Source: Finegoldia magna_J
Lineage (GTDB): Bacteria > Bacillota > Clostridia > Tissierellales > Peptoniphilaceae
DNA: 64,000 nt
Assembly: GCF_002243175.1 (NCBI RefSeq)
Contig: NZ_NDYF01000009.1
Span: forward strand, 1 to 64,000
Reading direction: 5' to 3'
The position numbers and the translations under genes are program-made. The notes under the pieces are model-generated. The model searched no databases, was not told where the DNA came from, and worked only from the letters and a program-made list of their open reading frames with translations. Positions 41,381-50,705 of the stretch are shown one piece after another; the first letter of the stretch is position 1; each line of letters opens with the position of its first letter.

Positions 41381-42181
41381 ATGTCAATGAATGAATTTTT
41401 AGAAAATAGAAAATCCGTAAGAGATTTTAAATCAAAAAATCTTAGTGATTCAGATTTAAAAAAAGTTGAATCTATTATTTTTGAAATAAACAATTTTGCA
41501 AAGAAATACGACGTTAATTTTAAATTATACAAAGATGGTTCTGTGGTTTACAATGCTCTTGATGGAGAAGGTGGATACGAAGGAACTATGATTAAAGCTA
41601 ACCATTATATCGCAATGGAAGCTGACAAGAATAATGAGTTATCAATGATATTTGGTGCATTTTATTTTGAAAATTTAATCACAAAATTAGATGCATTAAA
41701 TGTAGGAAGCTGCTGGGTGACTATATCTAATGCTTCAGAAGAATCCAAAAAATCAGCTTTTGGAGATAATTCTAATGTAGATTTCTTACTTGCTATGGGA
41801 TATGCTCCAAATGAATTTGGATTTGGTAAGAAGAAATTTAGCTCAAGAATTGGTGTTGAAGAATTTGTTTGTGACAAATCACTTTCTACTCCAATCGATA
41901 TAGATAAATTACAAAATTATGGATTGGATGAGTTATTTAGTTATTTGAGATTTGCTCCTTCAACTAAAAACGAACAACCATGGAGATTTGTATTAAATGA
42001 TGACGATTTTGATTTGTATATCAAGGATTACAAAGGAATAGAAAATTTAATAGATGCAGGAATTGTGATGTACTATTATACAGAATTAGCTAATTATAAT
42101 AATATTGATGCAAATTGGACTGTTAAAGAAGAATTAAACGATAAAGACAATTGCAAATACATCGCATCAGTTAATTTTTAA
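41381..42181 (+). CDS. Nitroreductase-family flavoprotein (TM1586-like)
   Basis: 266 residues in two tandem half-domains. The first starts EFLENRKSVRDFK (FMN-contact arginines) and includes NVGSCWVTI; the second has LFSYLRFAPSTKNEQPWRFVL. This double arrangement is that of the putative nitroreductase TM1586 family. It should bind FMN and use NAD(P)H; the physiological substrate is unknown. It is flanked by its own promoter and terminator. Confidence 0.85.
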   Translation: MSMNEFLENRKSVRDFKSKNLSDSDLKKVESIIFEINNFAKKYDVNFKLYKDGSVVYNALDGEGGYEGTMIKANHYIAMEADKNNELSMIFGAFYFENLITKLDALNVGSCWVTISNASEESKKSAFGDNSNVDFLLAMGYAPNEFGFGKKKFSSRIGVEEFVCDKSLSTPIDIDKLQNYGLDELFSYLRFAPSTKNEQPWRFVLNDDDFDLYIKDYKGIENLIDAGIVMYYYTELANYNNIDANWTVKEELNDKDNCKYIASVNF

Positions 42182-42188
42182 TTAAGAA

Positions 42189-42213
42189 AAAAAGCCTTTT
42201 TAAGGGCTTTTTT
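42189..42213 (+). terminator. Terminator after the nitroreductase gene
   Basis: AAAAAGCC (42189-42196) pairs with GGCTTTTT (42205-42212) and the T-run continues. Confidence 0.78.
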
Positions 42214-42248
42214 AATACATAGCGTTATATTTGAAGGAGGATAATGAA

Positions 42249-43055
42249 ATGAAGAAAAAGTACTTACTATTAATGTTAGTGGGGTGTTTAATTTTGGCTA
42301 GTTGTGCAAAAAATGAAAAACAAAATACTGAACAAAAAGCAGAAAAGAAAACAGAAGAAAAGACAAATAATGAAAACATAAGCTTATTTGCAGCAGCTTC
42401 ATTAGAAGAATCATTAGCGAAAATTATTCCTGAATTTGAAAAAGAAAATAATGTTAAAGTAGATGTTAACTTAGCAAGTTCAGGAAAATTACAAAAACAA
42501 ATCGAACAAAAAGCTCCTTGTGATGTTTTCGTTTCAGCAGGACAAAAACAAGTTAAAGCTCTTGAAGAAAAAGAACTTGTAAAAGATTCAAAAAGTTTAT
42601 TAAAAAACAAGTTAGTTATTGTTAAAAACAAAGAAACTGATGTTACAATTTCTAAAATTGAAGATTTGGAAAACATTAAAGGTAAAATTGCTGTAGCAGA
42701 ATTGGAAACTGTTCCAGTAGGACAATATACAAAACAAAGTTTGACTCATTATAATTTATTGGACAAGCTTCAAGAAAAATTTGTATATGGTAAAAATGTT
42801 AAAGATACTTTGAGATTTGTTGACAGCAAGGAAGTTGAAGTTGGATTTGTTTATTCTTCTGATGCTGTAACTGATGATAAGGTTGAAGTTGCTTTTAATG
42901 TTGATGAAAGTTCTCACAAACCTATTATTTATCCGATAACTAAAACAACTTACTCTAAGAATACCGAAATGCAAAATAAATTGTATGAATTTTTACAAAA
43001 CGAATTATCAGCAAAATATTTCAAGGAAGCAGGTTTTGAATCTAGCCATGAATAA
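42249..43055 (+). CDS. modA: Molybdate-binding lipoprotein ModA
   Basis: 268 residues from ATG 42249, 8 nt after AAGGAGG; a TTG upstream lies in front of this ribosome site and is rejected. The signal peptide ends in LASC (lipidated Cys). The mature part begins with a charged linker, then the ModA fold: LFAAASLEESLAKIIPEF, SSGKLQKQIEQKAPCDVFVSAG and VPVGQYTKQSL. It captures molybdate or tungstate outside the membrane and hands it to ModB. No promoter is clear in the short space after the preceding terminator. Confidence 0.93.
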   Translation: MKKKYLLLMLVGCLILASCAKNEKQNTEQKAEKKTEEKTNNENISLFAAASLEESLAKIIPEFEKENNVKVDVNLASSGKLQKQIEQKAPCDVFVSAGQKQVKALEEKELVKDSKSLLKNKLVIVKNKETDVTISKIEDLENIKGKIAVAELETVPVGQYTKQSLTHYNLLDKLQEKFVYGKNVKDTLRFVDSKEVEVGFVYSSDAVTDDKVEVAFNVDESSHKPIIYPITKTTYSKNTEMQNKLYEFLQNELSAKYFKEAGFESSHE

Positions 43056-43731
43056 TGATATTATGATGCCTATTATTATTTCATTAAAGGTATCCATAAT
43101 TTCAACTATTATTACGTCTATTCTATCAATATTTATTGCATGGATGATGGTAAAATTTAACAAGAAAAATGGTAGTATATTAGAGGCAATTATCACATTG
43201 CCTCTTGTTTTACCACCATCAATATTAGGGTATATACTTTTAATTGTAATAGGGAACAATGGATTAATTGGGAAATTTTTTTATGATAATTTTGGATGGA
43301 GTGTTATTTTTACTTGGAAAGCGTGTGTTATTGCGTCTGTAATAGTTTCGTTTCCACTTATGTATCAAAACTGTAAAGCATCTTTTCAAAGTATAGACAA
43401 GAAAATTTTGAATGCAGCAAGAACTATGGGGGCTAGTGAATGGAAAATATTTTTCAGAATAGCAATTCCTTTAGCTTATACAGGAATAATTAGTGGTTTG
43501 GTACTTGCTTTTGCTAGAAGTTTAGGAGAATTTGGAGCGACTATGATGGTTGCTGGAAATATTCCGAGCAAAACTCAAACAATTCCATTGGCGATGTACT
43601 ACGCGGTTGAACGTGGTGATAAAACAACGGCAAATACTTTAATGGTTGTTGTTGTAGTATTTTCATTTTCATTGATATATTTCTTGAATAGATGGATAGA
43701 AAAGAGAAGGAATAGAAATGCTGGAGTGTAA
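43048..43731 (+). CDS. modB: Molybdate ABC transporter permease ModB
   Basis: 227 residues from ATG 43048, which overlaps modA by 8 nt; the frame is open further into modA but that part has no permease character. Five membrane helices are predicted. The EAA loop (NAARTMGASEWKIFFRIAIPLAYTGI) for contact with ModC is intact, as is LARSLGEFGATMMVAGNIP. It overlaps modC by 14 nt. Confidence 0.93.
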   Translation: MNNDIMMPIIISLKVSIISTIITSILSIFIAWMMVKFNKKNGSILEAIITLPLVLPPSILGYILLIVIGNNGLIGKFFYDNFGWSVIFTWKACVIASVIVSFPLMYQNCKASFQSIDKKILNAARTMGASEWKIFFRIAIPLAYTGIISGLVLAFARSLGEFGATMMVAGNIPSKTQTIPLAMYYAVERGDKTTANTLMVVVVVFSFSLIYFLNRWIEKRRNRNAGV

Positions 43732-44332
43732 TATTGAAAAAAAATTAAATCATTTTATACTGAACGTGGATTTTACAGTAGAAAATGAAATTTTGTGCAT
43801 AATGGGTGAGTCTGGAAGCGGAAAAACATCTATTTTAAACTCGATCGCAGGTTTATTAACTCCGGATAAAGGAGAGATTATTCTTGATGATAATATTTTG
43901 TTTTCAGATAAAATAAATTTAAAACCACAGGAAAGAAAAATTGGATATGTTTTTCAAGATTACGCACTATTTCCAAATATGAGTGTTAAAGACAATATTT
44001 TCTTTATGAATCCTGACATAAATTATACAAAGTTACTTATAGAAAAACTAGGAATTGAATATCTTTTGGGAAATTTTCCAAATACTTTATCAGGTGGAGA
44101 AAAACAAAAAGTTTCAATAGTTAGAGCGTTAGCAAATAAGCCGCGTTTGCTATTAATGGATGAACCTTTCAGTTCAATTGATGAAAAATTTAAGAATAAA
44201 TTTTATGAAGAATTAATCGAAATCAAAAAATCATTGGATATTCCAATTATCATGGTTACCCATAATAGAGTTGAGGCAGAAATTTTATCTGATAGATTAA
44301 TTTTTATTGATAAAGGGAAAATTGTAAAATAA
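43718..44332 (+). CDS. modC: Molybdate ABC transporter ATPase ModC (short form)
   Basis: 204 residues. Walker A GESGSGKTS, Q-loop VFQDYALFPNMSV, signature LSGGEKQK, Walker B LLLMDEPFSSID and the H-loop VTHNRVEAE are complete. The C-terminal molybdate-binding (TOBE/Mop) domain of E. coli-type ModC is absent, so transport is not expected to be feedback-inhibited by that route. It ends the modABC operon. Molybdenum-enzyme genes are not present in the window. Confidence 0.92.
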   Translation: MLECNIEKKLNHFILNVDFTVENEILCIMGESGSGKTSILNSIAGLLTPDKGEIILDDNILFSDKINLKPQERKIGYVFQDYALFPNMSVKDNIFFMNPDINYTKLLIEKLGIEYLLGNFPNTLSGGEKQKVSIVRALANKPRLLLMDEPFSSIDEKFKNKFYEELIEIKKSLDIPIIMVTHNRVEAEILSDRLIFIDKGKIVK

Positions 44333-44373
44333 ACGTTAAATACAATAATTAGGTAGTTTTTTATCATTTAGGG

Positions 44374-44379
44374 TATAAT
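44374..44379 (+). promoter_or_regulatory. Likely -10 box of rnr
   Basis: TATAAT at 44374-44379, preceded by GGG, lies 30 nt before the rnr start. No good -35 is visible. Confidence 0.5.
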
Positions 44380-44408
44380 ATAGATAGGAAACAACCAGGA
44401 GGTATTTA

Positions 44409-46514
44409 ATGAAAATAAAGCAAAAGGTACTTAATATCGTAAATTCTAATGATTATATTCCTTTAACTTTTGATGAATTATCTTCAAGATTAAATATTGA
44501 AAAAAAAGATAAGAAAATTTTTCATAAGATTATTAATGAACTACAAAAAGATAAGAAAATTTTACTTGATAAAAATTCTAATATAATTCCAATTACAGAG
44601 CAAAAAGCATATCCAGGTACAATTCAAGGATCTGGAAGTGATTTTTGCTATTTTATTCCCGATGATGAAAGCATTGACGATATATTTATAGCCAAAAAAG
44701 ATTTAAATGGCGCAATCCACAAAGATAAAGTTTTAGTTACAATAACTGTAGATAAAAAACCAAACAGAAGTCCTGAAGGGAAAGTTTTACAAATTTTATC
44801 CAGAGAAACAAAAAAACTTGTGGGAACTTTTGATGAAGCAAAAGGTTATGGTTTTGTAATTTTAGATGATAAAAAATACGGGTTCGATGTTTTTGTCCAA
44901 TCTGGTAATAAAAATGGGGCGAAAAACAACGATAAAGTCGTAGTCAAATTAATTAAAACTCCATCTAAAAAACACAAAAATCCAGAAGGAGTTATAGTTG
45001 AAGTCTTAGGAGGAAAGGACGATCCTGGAATTGACATTTATTCTATAGCAAAGACTTTTAAATTACCGTATGAATTTCCCAAAAAAGTAAAAGAACAAGC
45101 AAAGGAAATAGAGCAACAGGTGGATGAATCAGAAAAGAAATCTAGAATTGATTTTAGGGATTTGTTTACTGTGACAATTGATGGATCTGATGCAAAAGAT
45201 TTTGACGATGCCATTAGTATTACTAAAAAAGATGATAATTTCATACTATATGTTCACATAGCGGATGTGAGCCATTACGTTAGAAAGAATACTGCACTAG
45301 ATAAGGAAGCTTTTAGAAGAGGAACAAGTGTATACATGTTGGATAGAGTAATTCCTATGTTACCTACAGAATTATCTAATGGAATTTGCTCATTAAATCC
45401 TAATGAAGACAGGCTTTGTTTGACAGTTAAAATGGAAATTTCGCCAACAGGAAAAACTCTTGACTACAAATTCTATGAATCTGTTATAAATTCTGATTAT
45501 AGATTAGTCTATAAAAATGTGTCAGACTTTTTGGAAAACATAGAAAATCCTTATGATGATGAAAAACTCACGGATAATTTATTACTAATGAAAGAATTGT
45601 ATGAAATTCTAAGTGTTAGAAGGAAAAATAGAGGAAGCATCGACTTTGATTTTCCAGAAACTAAAATTATTTTAGATGAAAATTCTAAAGTAGTTGATGT
45701 TACAAAAGATGAAAGAAGAATTGGAAATAAATTGATTGAAGAGTTTATGCTGATTACAAACGAAACAGTGGCAAGTCATTTTGGATATTTGGATAGACCA
45801 TTTTTGTACAGAGTTCACGAAGAACCTGACGAAGAAAAGGTGAATACTTTTAAAAGAATTTTGTCTAATTTTGGTTACCATTTGAAAGGTAAGAATTTGT
45901 ATTCAAAAGATTATCAAAGAATTTTAAATGAACTAGATGGCAAACCTGAAAAACCTCTATTATCTTCGCTTTTATTAAGATCTATGCAAAAAGCTGAGTA
46001 CAGCCAAAATCCTAGTATTCACTTTGGACTTGCATCGATGTTCTATACGCACTTCACTTCTCCAATCAGAAGATATCCTGATTTATTTATACACAGAATT
46101 GTGAAGAATTTTATAAATCATAAGCCAGATACTAATAACGAAAAAGAATTCATGAAATATATCAAAGACATCGCAAAACAATGTTCAGCAACTGAAAGAA
46201 GAGCTGAAGAAGCTGAGAGAGAAGCTATTGATATGAAATCTGCGGAATATATGCAGCAACACATAGATGAAGAATTTGAGGGAATTATTAGTTCGCTAAC
46301 AAAATTTGGAATTTTTGTACAACTTGACAACACGATTGAAGGTTTAGTACAATTTCAATCTATGATAGATGATTATTATGTATTTGACGATAAAAACTAC
46401 ACGGTTTATGGAGAAAGAACTAAAAAATCGTATCATATTGGACAAAAAGTTAAAGTTAAAGTTATAAATAGTGACAAAGATAAACGTCAAATAGATTTTG
46501 AATTTGTAAATTAG
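44409..46514 (+). CDS. rnr: Ribonuclease R
   Basis: 701 residues. N-terminal helix-turn-helix-like and cold-shock domains (about 1-210, ATGTFDEAKGYGFVIL-like GTFDEAKGYGFVIL) precede the RNB catalytic domain with DGSDAKDFDDAIS (metal-binding Asp residues), then a C-terminal S1 domain (about 625-700). It degrades structured RNA 3'-5' and works with tmRNA-SmpB on nonstop mRNA. smpB follows 12 nt later. AGGAGG precedes the ATG. Confidence 0.96.
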   Translation: MKIKQKVLNIVNSNDYIPLTFDELSSRLNIEKKDKKIFHKIINELQKDKKILLDKNSNIIPITEQKAYPGTIQGSGSDFCYFIPDDESIDDIFIAKKDLNGAIHKDKVLVTITVDKKPNRSPEGKVLQILSRETKKLVGTFDEAKGYGFVILDDKKYGFDVFVQSGNKNGAKNNDKVVVKLIKTPSKKHKNPEGVIVEVLGGKDDPGIDIYSIAKTFKLPYEFPKKVKEQAKEIEQQVDESEKKSRIDFRDLFTVTIDGSDAKDFDDAISITKKDDNFILYVHIADVSHYVRKNTALDKEAFRRGTSVYMLDRVIPMLPTELSNGICSLNPNEDRLCLTVKMEISPTGKTLDYKFYESVINSDYRLVYKNVSDFLENIENPYDDEKLTDNLLLMKELYEILSVRRKNRGSIDFDFPETKIILDENSKVVDVTKDERRIGNKLIEEFMLITNETVASHFGYLDRPFLYRVHEEPDEEKVNTFKRILSNFGYHLKGKNLYSKDYQRILNELDGKPEKPLLSSLLLRSMQKAEYSQNPSIHFGLASMFYTHFTSPIRRYPDLFIHRIVKNFINHKPDTNNEKEFMKYIKDIAKQCSATERRAEEAEREAIDMKSAEYMQQHIDEEFEGIISSLTKFGIFVQLDNTIEGLVQFQSMIDDYYVFDDKNYTVYGERTKKSYHIGQKVKVKVINSDKDKRQIDFEFVN

Positions 46515-46526
46515 AAAAGGAATACA

Positions 46527-46976
46527 ATGAGTGATATAAAATTATTAGCAAACAATAAGAAAGCACGTCACGAATATTTTATCGAAGATGTGTACGAATG
46601 TGGAATTGAACTGAAAGGAACTGAAGTAAAATCTATCAAAAAAGGGAAAGTTTCCATTAAGGAAAGTTACTGCATGATAGAAAACTCAGAAGTTTTTGTT
46701 TATTCTATGAATGTAAGTCCGTACACAGAAGGAAATATTTTTAACGTGGATAGTTTAAGAAAAAGAAAACTTTTAATGCATAAATCTGAAATCAGAAAAT
46801 TAATCGGAAAAACAAAAGAACAAGGTTATACTTTGATACCTCTAAGAGTTTATGAAAAAAATGGACTTGTAAAAGTAGAGATAGCTCTTGCAAAAGGTAA
46901 GAATCTATACGATAAGAGAGAAACTTTGAAAAAACGTGACGATTTGAGAAATATGCAAAGAGCAATGAGAAGATAA
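46527..46976 (+). CDS. smpB: SsrA-binding protein SmpB
   Basis: 149 residues. NKKARHEYFIEDVYECGIEL (in parts: NKKARHEYFI, CGIELKGTEVKSI), the LIPLRVYEKNGLVKVEIALAKGKN core and the basic tail with YDKRETLKKRD are SmpB signatures. It carries tmRNA to stalled ribosomes for trans-translation. The ssrA gene itself is not in the window. Confidence 0.97.
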   Translation: MSDIKLLANNKKARHEYFIEDVYECGIELKGTEVKSIKKGKVSIKESYCMIENSEVFVYSMNVSPYTEGNIFNVDSLRKRKLLMHKSEIRKLIGKTKEQGYTLIPLRVYEKNGLVKVEIALAKGKNLYDKRETLKKRDDLRNMQRAMRR

Positions 46977-46985
46977 GGAGTAATA

Positions 46986-48722
46986 ATGAGCTTTGACGGA
47001 ATTGTAACAAAAGCGATAGTAGACGATATAAAAGGAAAATTAATCAACGGGAAAATCAGCAAGGTTAATCAACCCGATAAAAACGAATTGGATTTAATTA
47101 TCTATAATAACAAACAAAATTATAAACTTCTTATTTCTGCATCCTCATCTTTACCGAGGATGCATTTTACAAATGAAAATAAGAAAAACCCAATTGAAGC
47201 GTATAATTTCTGTATGCTGATGCGAAAATACTTACAAGGAGCGGTTATAACTGATGTTTATCAAGAATCGATGGATAGAGTTGTTAGTATTGACATCAAT
47301 AGCAGAGACGAAATGGGTTATGACATGAACTACACATTAGTTGTAGAACTTATGGGTAAACATTCCAATATAATTTTAATTGAAAAAGAAAGTAAAATGA
47401 TTGTAGATGCAATTAAGCGAATTAGCTTCGATACAAAAAGCATCAGACAAATACTTCCAAAAACCAAGTATTCGTGCTTGGAAGATGATAAGATAAATAT
47501 TCTACAATCGGATGATCTTCCAACGGATATTGCAGAAGGAACGACTAAACTGCAACAAGTTTTTTATAAAAATTACACAGGATTTTCTCCAACTATTTCA
47601 AGAGAAATATGTCTGAGAGCAGATTTGGATTTTAACATAAGACTTGAAGATTTGACTGAAAATGAAAAATTAAGATTTAATCAAGCTTTTATTGAAGTTA
47701 GAGAAGCTATCAGAAATTGTGATTATGATTATTCTATAGTCATCGATGAAGATGAAAAATTAAAGGATTTTCATGTAATTAAATTAGAAAAATACGGATA
47801 TCAAAAGAAAAACTTTGATGATATTCACGAAATGTTGGATTATTATTATAAAAAACACAGTTCAAACGATTCAATTACACAAAAATCTTCGCACTTGAAG
47901 AAAATCGTTTCAAATAAAATTCAAAGAAATTCAAATAAATTGAGCAATTTAACTGTAGATTTGCAAGAAGCTAAGAAAAGGGATATTTACAAAGTTTATG
48001 CTGATTTGATAAGTTCAAATATGCATTTGATTCATAAAGGCGTGGATAAAATAAATGTACAAAATTTCTATGATGAAATGAACCCAATTGAGATTCCATT
48101 GAATCCAATAAAATCTGGAAATGAAAACGCACAAAATTACTACAAAAAATTTAGTAAATTAAAAACTAGAGAAAAAATGATTACACAAGAGCTTCCTCTT
48201 ATAAAACAAGAGAATGAATATCTTCTACAACTTCTAGAAACTTTGGAGAGAGTAACAGAGTATCAAGAACTATCAGAAATTAAGGATGAGATAGTAAAAA
48301 TAGGTTTGATAAAAAAATCTAAGAAAAAAACTGCAAAAGTAAAACCATCAAAGCCAAGACATTTTGTAACAGAAAATAACGTTGATATTTTTGTAGGTAA
48401 AAATAATTACCAAAATGATAATCTAACTTTGAAACAAGCTAATAAAGAAGATATTTTCGTTCACGTAAAAGATATGCCAGGTTCACACGTCATAATGCGA
48501 AACGAAAACTTGACTGAAGAAGACTACGGCATTGCTTGTTTCTTAGCGGCGTATTTCTCCTCAATGAGTAAAGAAAAATACGTTGAAGTTGATTATACCG
48601 AAAAGAAAAATGTTAAAAAAGCTAAGGGAGCAAAACCTGGAATGGTGTTTTACAATAATTTCAACACTGTTAATGTCGATATGAGTTCTTATGATATTGA
48701 CAAAATCAAAGAAATTGTTTAA
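46986..48722 (+). CDS. rqcH: Rqc2 homolog RqcH (NFACT / FbpA-like)
   Basis: 578 residues: NFACT-N domain (about 1-260, MSFDGIVTKAIVDDI, LLISASSSLPRMHFT), a coiled-coil region (about 290-450) and NFACT-R at the C-terminus (DIFVHVKDMPGSHVIMR). In B. subtilis RqcH binds stalled 50S subunits and adds C-terminal alanine tails that mark the chain for decay. It may also act in fibronectin binding, the older name. It lies in one run with rnr and smpB. Confidence 0.93.
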   Translation: MSFDGIVTKAIVDDIKGKLINGKISKVNQPDKNELDLIIYNNKQNYKLLISASSSLPRMHFTNENKKNPIEAYNFCMLMRKYLQGAVITDVYQESMDRVVSIDINSRDEMGYDMNYTLVVELMGKHSNIILIEKESKMIVDAIKRISFDTKSIRQILPKTKYSCLEDDKINILQSDDLPTDIAEGTTKLQQVFYKNYTGFSPTISREICLRADLDFNIRLEDLTENEKLRFNQAFIEVREAIRNCDYDYSIVIDEDEKLKDFHVIKLEKYGYQKKNFDDIHEMLDYYYKKHSSNDSITQKSSHLKKIVSNKIQRNSNKLSNLTVDLQEAKKRDIYKVYADLISSNMHLIHKGVDKINVQNFYDEMNPIEIPLNPIKSGNENAQNYYKKFSKLKTREKMITQELPLIKQENEYLLQLLETLERVTEYQELSEIKDEIVKIGLIKKSKKKTAKVKPSKPRHFVTENNVDIFVGKNNYQNDNLTLKQANKEDIFVHVKDMPGSHVIMRNENLTEEDYGIACFLAAYFSSMSKEKYVEVDYTEKKNVKKAKGAKPGMVFYNNFNTVNVDMSSYDIDKIKEIV

Positions 48723-48791
48723 AAATTGTAATAAATCATTGTAAATTCTTAAATATTAATATACACTAACAATATCAGAGGAGGCGATAGA

Positions 48792-49667
48792 ATGAAGTCT
48801 ATGACAGGATTTGGATCTTCTAGTTTGGAATTGGAAGATTGCAGCATAGATATTGAAATCAAATCTGTTAATAATAGGTATTTGGATTTCAATTTTTCAA
48901 TGCCGAGTTATTTGAATTTTATGTTGGAAGACATGAAATCATTAATCAAAAACAAGTTAAAACGTGGAAGAGTTGATGTTTATATCAAAATTAAAAAATA
49001 TCAACTATCAGTTGACAGTGTGGATATCAACTATGAATTAGCTCAAAAAATCAAGGAAAAGCTTGATTCATTAAATCAAAAGTTAGATATGGCATCAGAT
49101 ATCAATGTCAGGGATTTAGTAAAATATGATGATGTAATGTCATTTACTTACAAAGATTTAGATAATGAATTTTTACACGATAATATTTTAAAAGTTTTAG
49201 ATGAAGCTGTGAATAAAATATATTCGATGAGATCTATTGAAGGCGATAATTTGATGGAAGATTTATCGACCAATCTATCAAAAATAGAAGAACAAATATC
49301 TAAAATATCAAGCTTGACTGAAAATAGTGTAAAAGAATACAGAGAAAATTTATTTAATAAAATATCTGAATTGTTAGATGAAGAAACAATTGATAAGGAC
49401 AGAATGTGCTTGGAAGTTGCTTTAATGGCTGACAAAGTGGACATTAACGAAGAATTAAAGAGATTTGATTCTCATATAGTTCAATTTAAATCAGCAATGG
49501 ATATGAAAGATTGCATAGGACGTAAATTGGATTTTATAATTCAAGAAATGAATCGCGAAATCAATACAATTTCTTCGAAATCGAATGATGAATCTATTTC
49601 TGTTTGCGTTATTGAAGTTAAAAGTTTGATTGAAAAATTGAGAGAACAAGTACAAAACATTGAATAG
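48792..49667 (+). CDS. YicC/YloC family endoribonuclease
   Basis: 291 residues. The start MKSMTGFGSSSLE and IEIKSVNNRYLDFNF, and the end REINTISSKSNDESIS, IEVKSLIEKLREQVQNIE are the YicC signature. The family has endoribonuclease activity in E. coli and B. subtilis. It begins the order yicC-remA-gmk-rpoZ-coaBC-priA conserved in clostridia. A possible promoter (TTGTAA with TATACA at short spacing) precedes it; GAGGAGG is close to the ATG. Confidence 0.92.
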   Translation: MKSMTGFGSSSLELEDCSIDIEIKSVNNRYLDFNFSMPSYLNFMLEDMKSLIKNKLKRGRVDVYIKIKKYQLSVDSVDINYELAQKIKEKLDSLNQKLDMASDINVRDLVKYDDVMSFTYKDLDNEFLHDNILKVLDEAVNKIYSMRSIEGDNLMEDLSTNLSKIEEQISKISSLTENSVKEYRENLFNKISELLDEETIDKDRMCLEVALMADKVDINEELKRFDSHIVQFKSAMDMKDCIGRKLDFIIQEMNREINTISSKSNDESISVCVIEVKSLIEKLREQVQNIE

Positions 49668-49674
49668 AGGGAAA

Positions 49675-49926
49675 ATGGAAAGTTTAGGTATAGGATTTTC
49701 AAATTTAGTAAATAGCAACAGGATTATTGCGATTGTTAGTCCCGAAACAAATCCAATTAAAAGAATTGTTCAAAAAGCAAAGGAAGACAATAATCTTATC
49801 GATGTTACTTTTGGTAGAAAAACTAGAAGCGTAATAATTATGGATTCAAGTCATGTTGTGTTGAGTTGTCTTCAACCAGAGACTTTACAAATGAGATTAG
49901 ATAAATCAAATAATAAGGAAGATTAA
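49675..49926 (+). CDS. remA: RemA-family regulator (DUF370)
   Basis: 83 residues from ATG 49675, just after AGAGGG; an earlier in-frame ATG overlaps yicC. IGFSNLVNSNRIIAIVSPE, DVTFGRKTRSVIIMDSSHV and SCLQPETLQMRL match RemA. In B. subtilis RemA is a DNA-binding activator of matrix genes; in other species its function is unclear. It follows yicC by 7 nt and precedes gmk by 1 nt. Confidence 0.93.
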   Translation: MESLGIGFSNLVNSNRIIAIVSPETNPIKRIVQKAKEDNNLIDVTFGRKTRSVIIMDSSHVVLSCLQPETLQMRLDKSNNKED

Positions 49927-49927
49927 T

Positions 49928-50515
49928 ATGAGAGACGGATTTTTATTAGTTGTTTCTGGTCCATCGGGAGTTGGAAAAGGAACTGTTTGTGAAAAATTAA
50001 TATCACAAAAAAATGATATTGTATATTCTGTATCCGCTACAACAAGGAAGAAGAGGCCTTATGAAATAGACGGAGAAAATTATTATTTTTTGAGTTTAGA
50101 TGAGTTTAAGAAGAAAATAGAGCAAGGAGATTTCATTGAATATGCTAATGTGCACAATAACTATTATGGAACTCCAAAATCCTTTGTTTTTGATCAAATA
50201 AATAAAGGAGAAATAGTTATTCTAGAAATTGATGTTCAAGGAGCATTAAAAGTAAAAGAAAACTATCCAGAAGCTGTTTTTGTATTCATTCTTCCACCAG
50301 ATTTGATTGAACTTAGGAGAAGAATTGAAGGAAGAAATACAGAAGATGAAGAAACAATTAATATTAGAATGCAAAATGCCAAGAAAGAATTGAGTTTTAT
50401 TGATGAATATGATTATGCAGTTATCAATGAAGATGTTGACGAAACTGTAAAAAATATTGAAACTATAATCGATGCAGAAAAATTTAGAGTTGTAAAAGGA
50501 GAAAAATATGATTAA
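49928..50515 (+). CDS. gmk: Guanylate kinase
   Basis: 195 residues. P-loop GPSGVGKGT (near 11-19), SATTRKKRPYEIDGENYYFL for GMP binding (SATTRKKRP, DGENYYFL) and RRIEGRNTEDEE in the lid are complete. It phosphorylates GMP and dGMP with ATP. It overlaps rpoZ by 8 nt. Confidence 0.97.
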   Translation: MRDGFLLVVSGPSGVGKGTVCEKLISQKNDIVYSVSATTRKKRPYEIDGENYYFLSLDEFKKKIEQGDFIEYANVHNNYYGTPKSFVFDQINKGEIVILEIDVQGALKVKENYPEAVFVFILPPDLIELRRRIEGRNTEDEETINIRMQNAKKELSFIDEYDYAVINEDVDETVKNIETIIDAEKFRVVKGEKYD

Positions 50516-50705
50516 TCCATCATTTAAAAAATTATCAGAAATAAACAATAGTAGATATGCACTTTGTGTAATGGTAAGTAAAAGAGCAAGAATGTTAATA
50601 GACGGTAAAGACACAAAACTAAAGAAAGCAAAAGCTCAACCAGTTACTACAGCTTTAGAAGAAGTTATGGAAAAAAAGGTTTGGGAAAACAAATCAAATG
50701 AGTAA
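50508..50705 (+). CDS. rpoZ: RNA polymerase omega subunit
   Basis: 65 residues. NNSRYALCVMVSKRARML matches the conserved R-Y-x-L-V-x-x-x-x-R-A core of omega, and the C-terminal ALEEVMEKKV follows. It helps assemble RNA polymerase. Position between gmk and coaBC, overlapping both by 8 nt, is typical. Confidence 0.92.
   Translation: MINPSFKKLSEINNSRYALCVMVSKRARMLIDGKDTKLKKAKAQPVTTALEEVMEKKVWENKSNE

Noticed and set aside
42212..42676. 154-codon open frame antisense to modA
   Set aside because: Overlaps the modA signal peptide and the preceding terminator; composition is that of an antisense frame.
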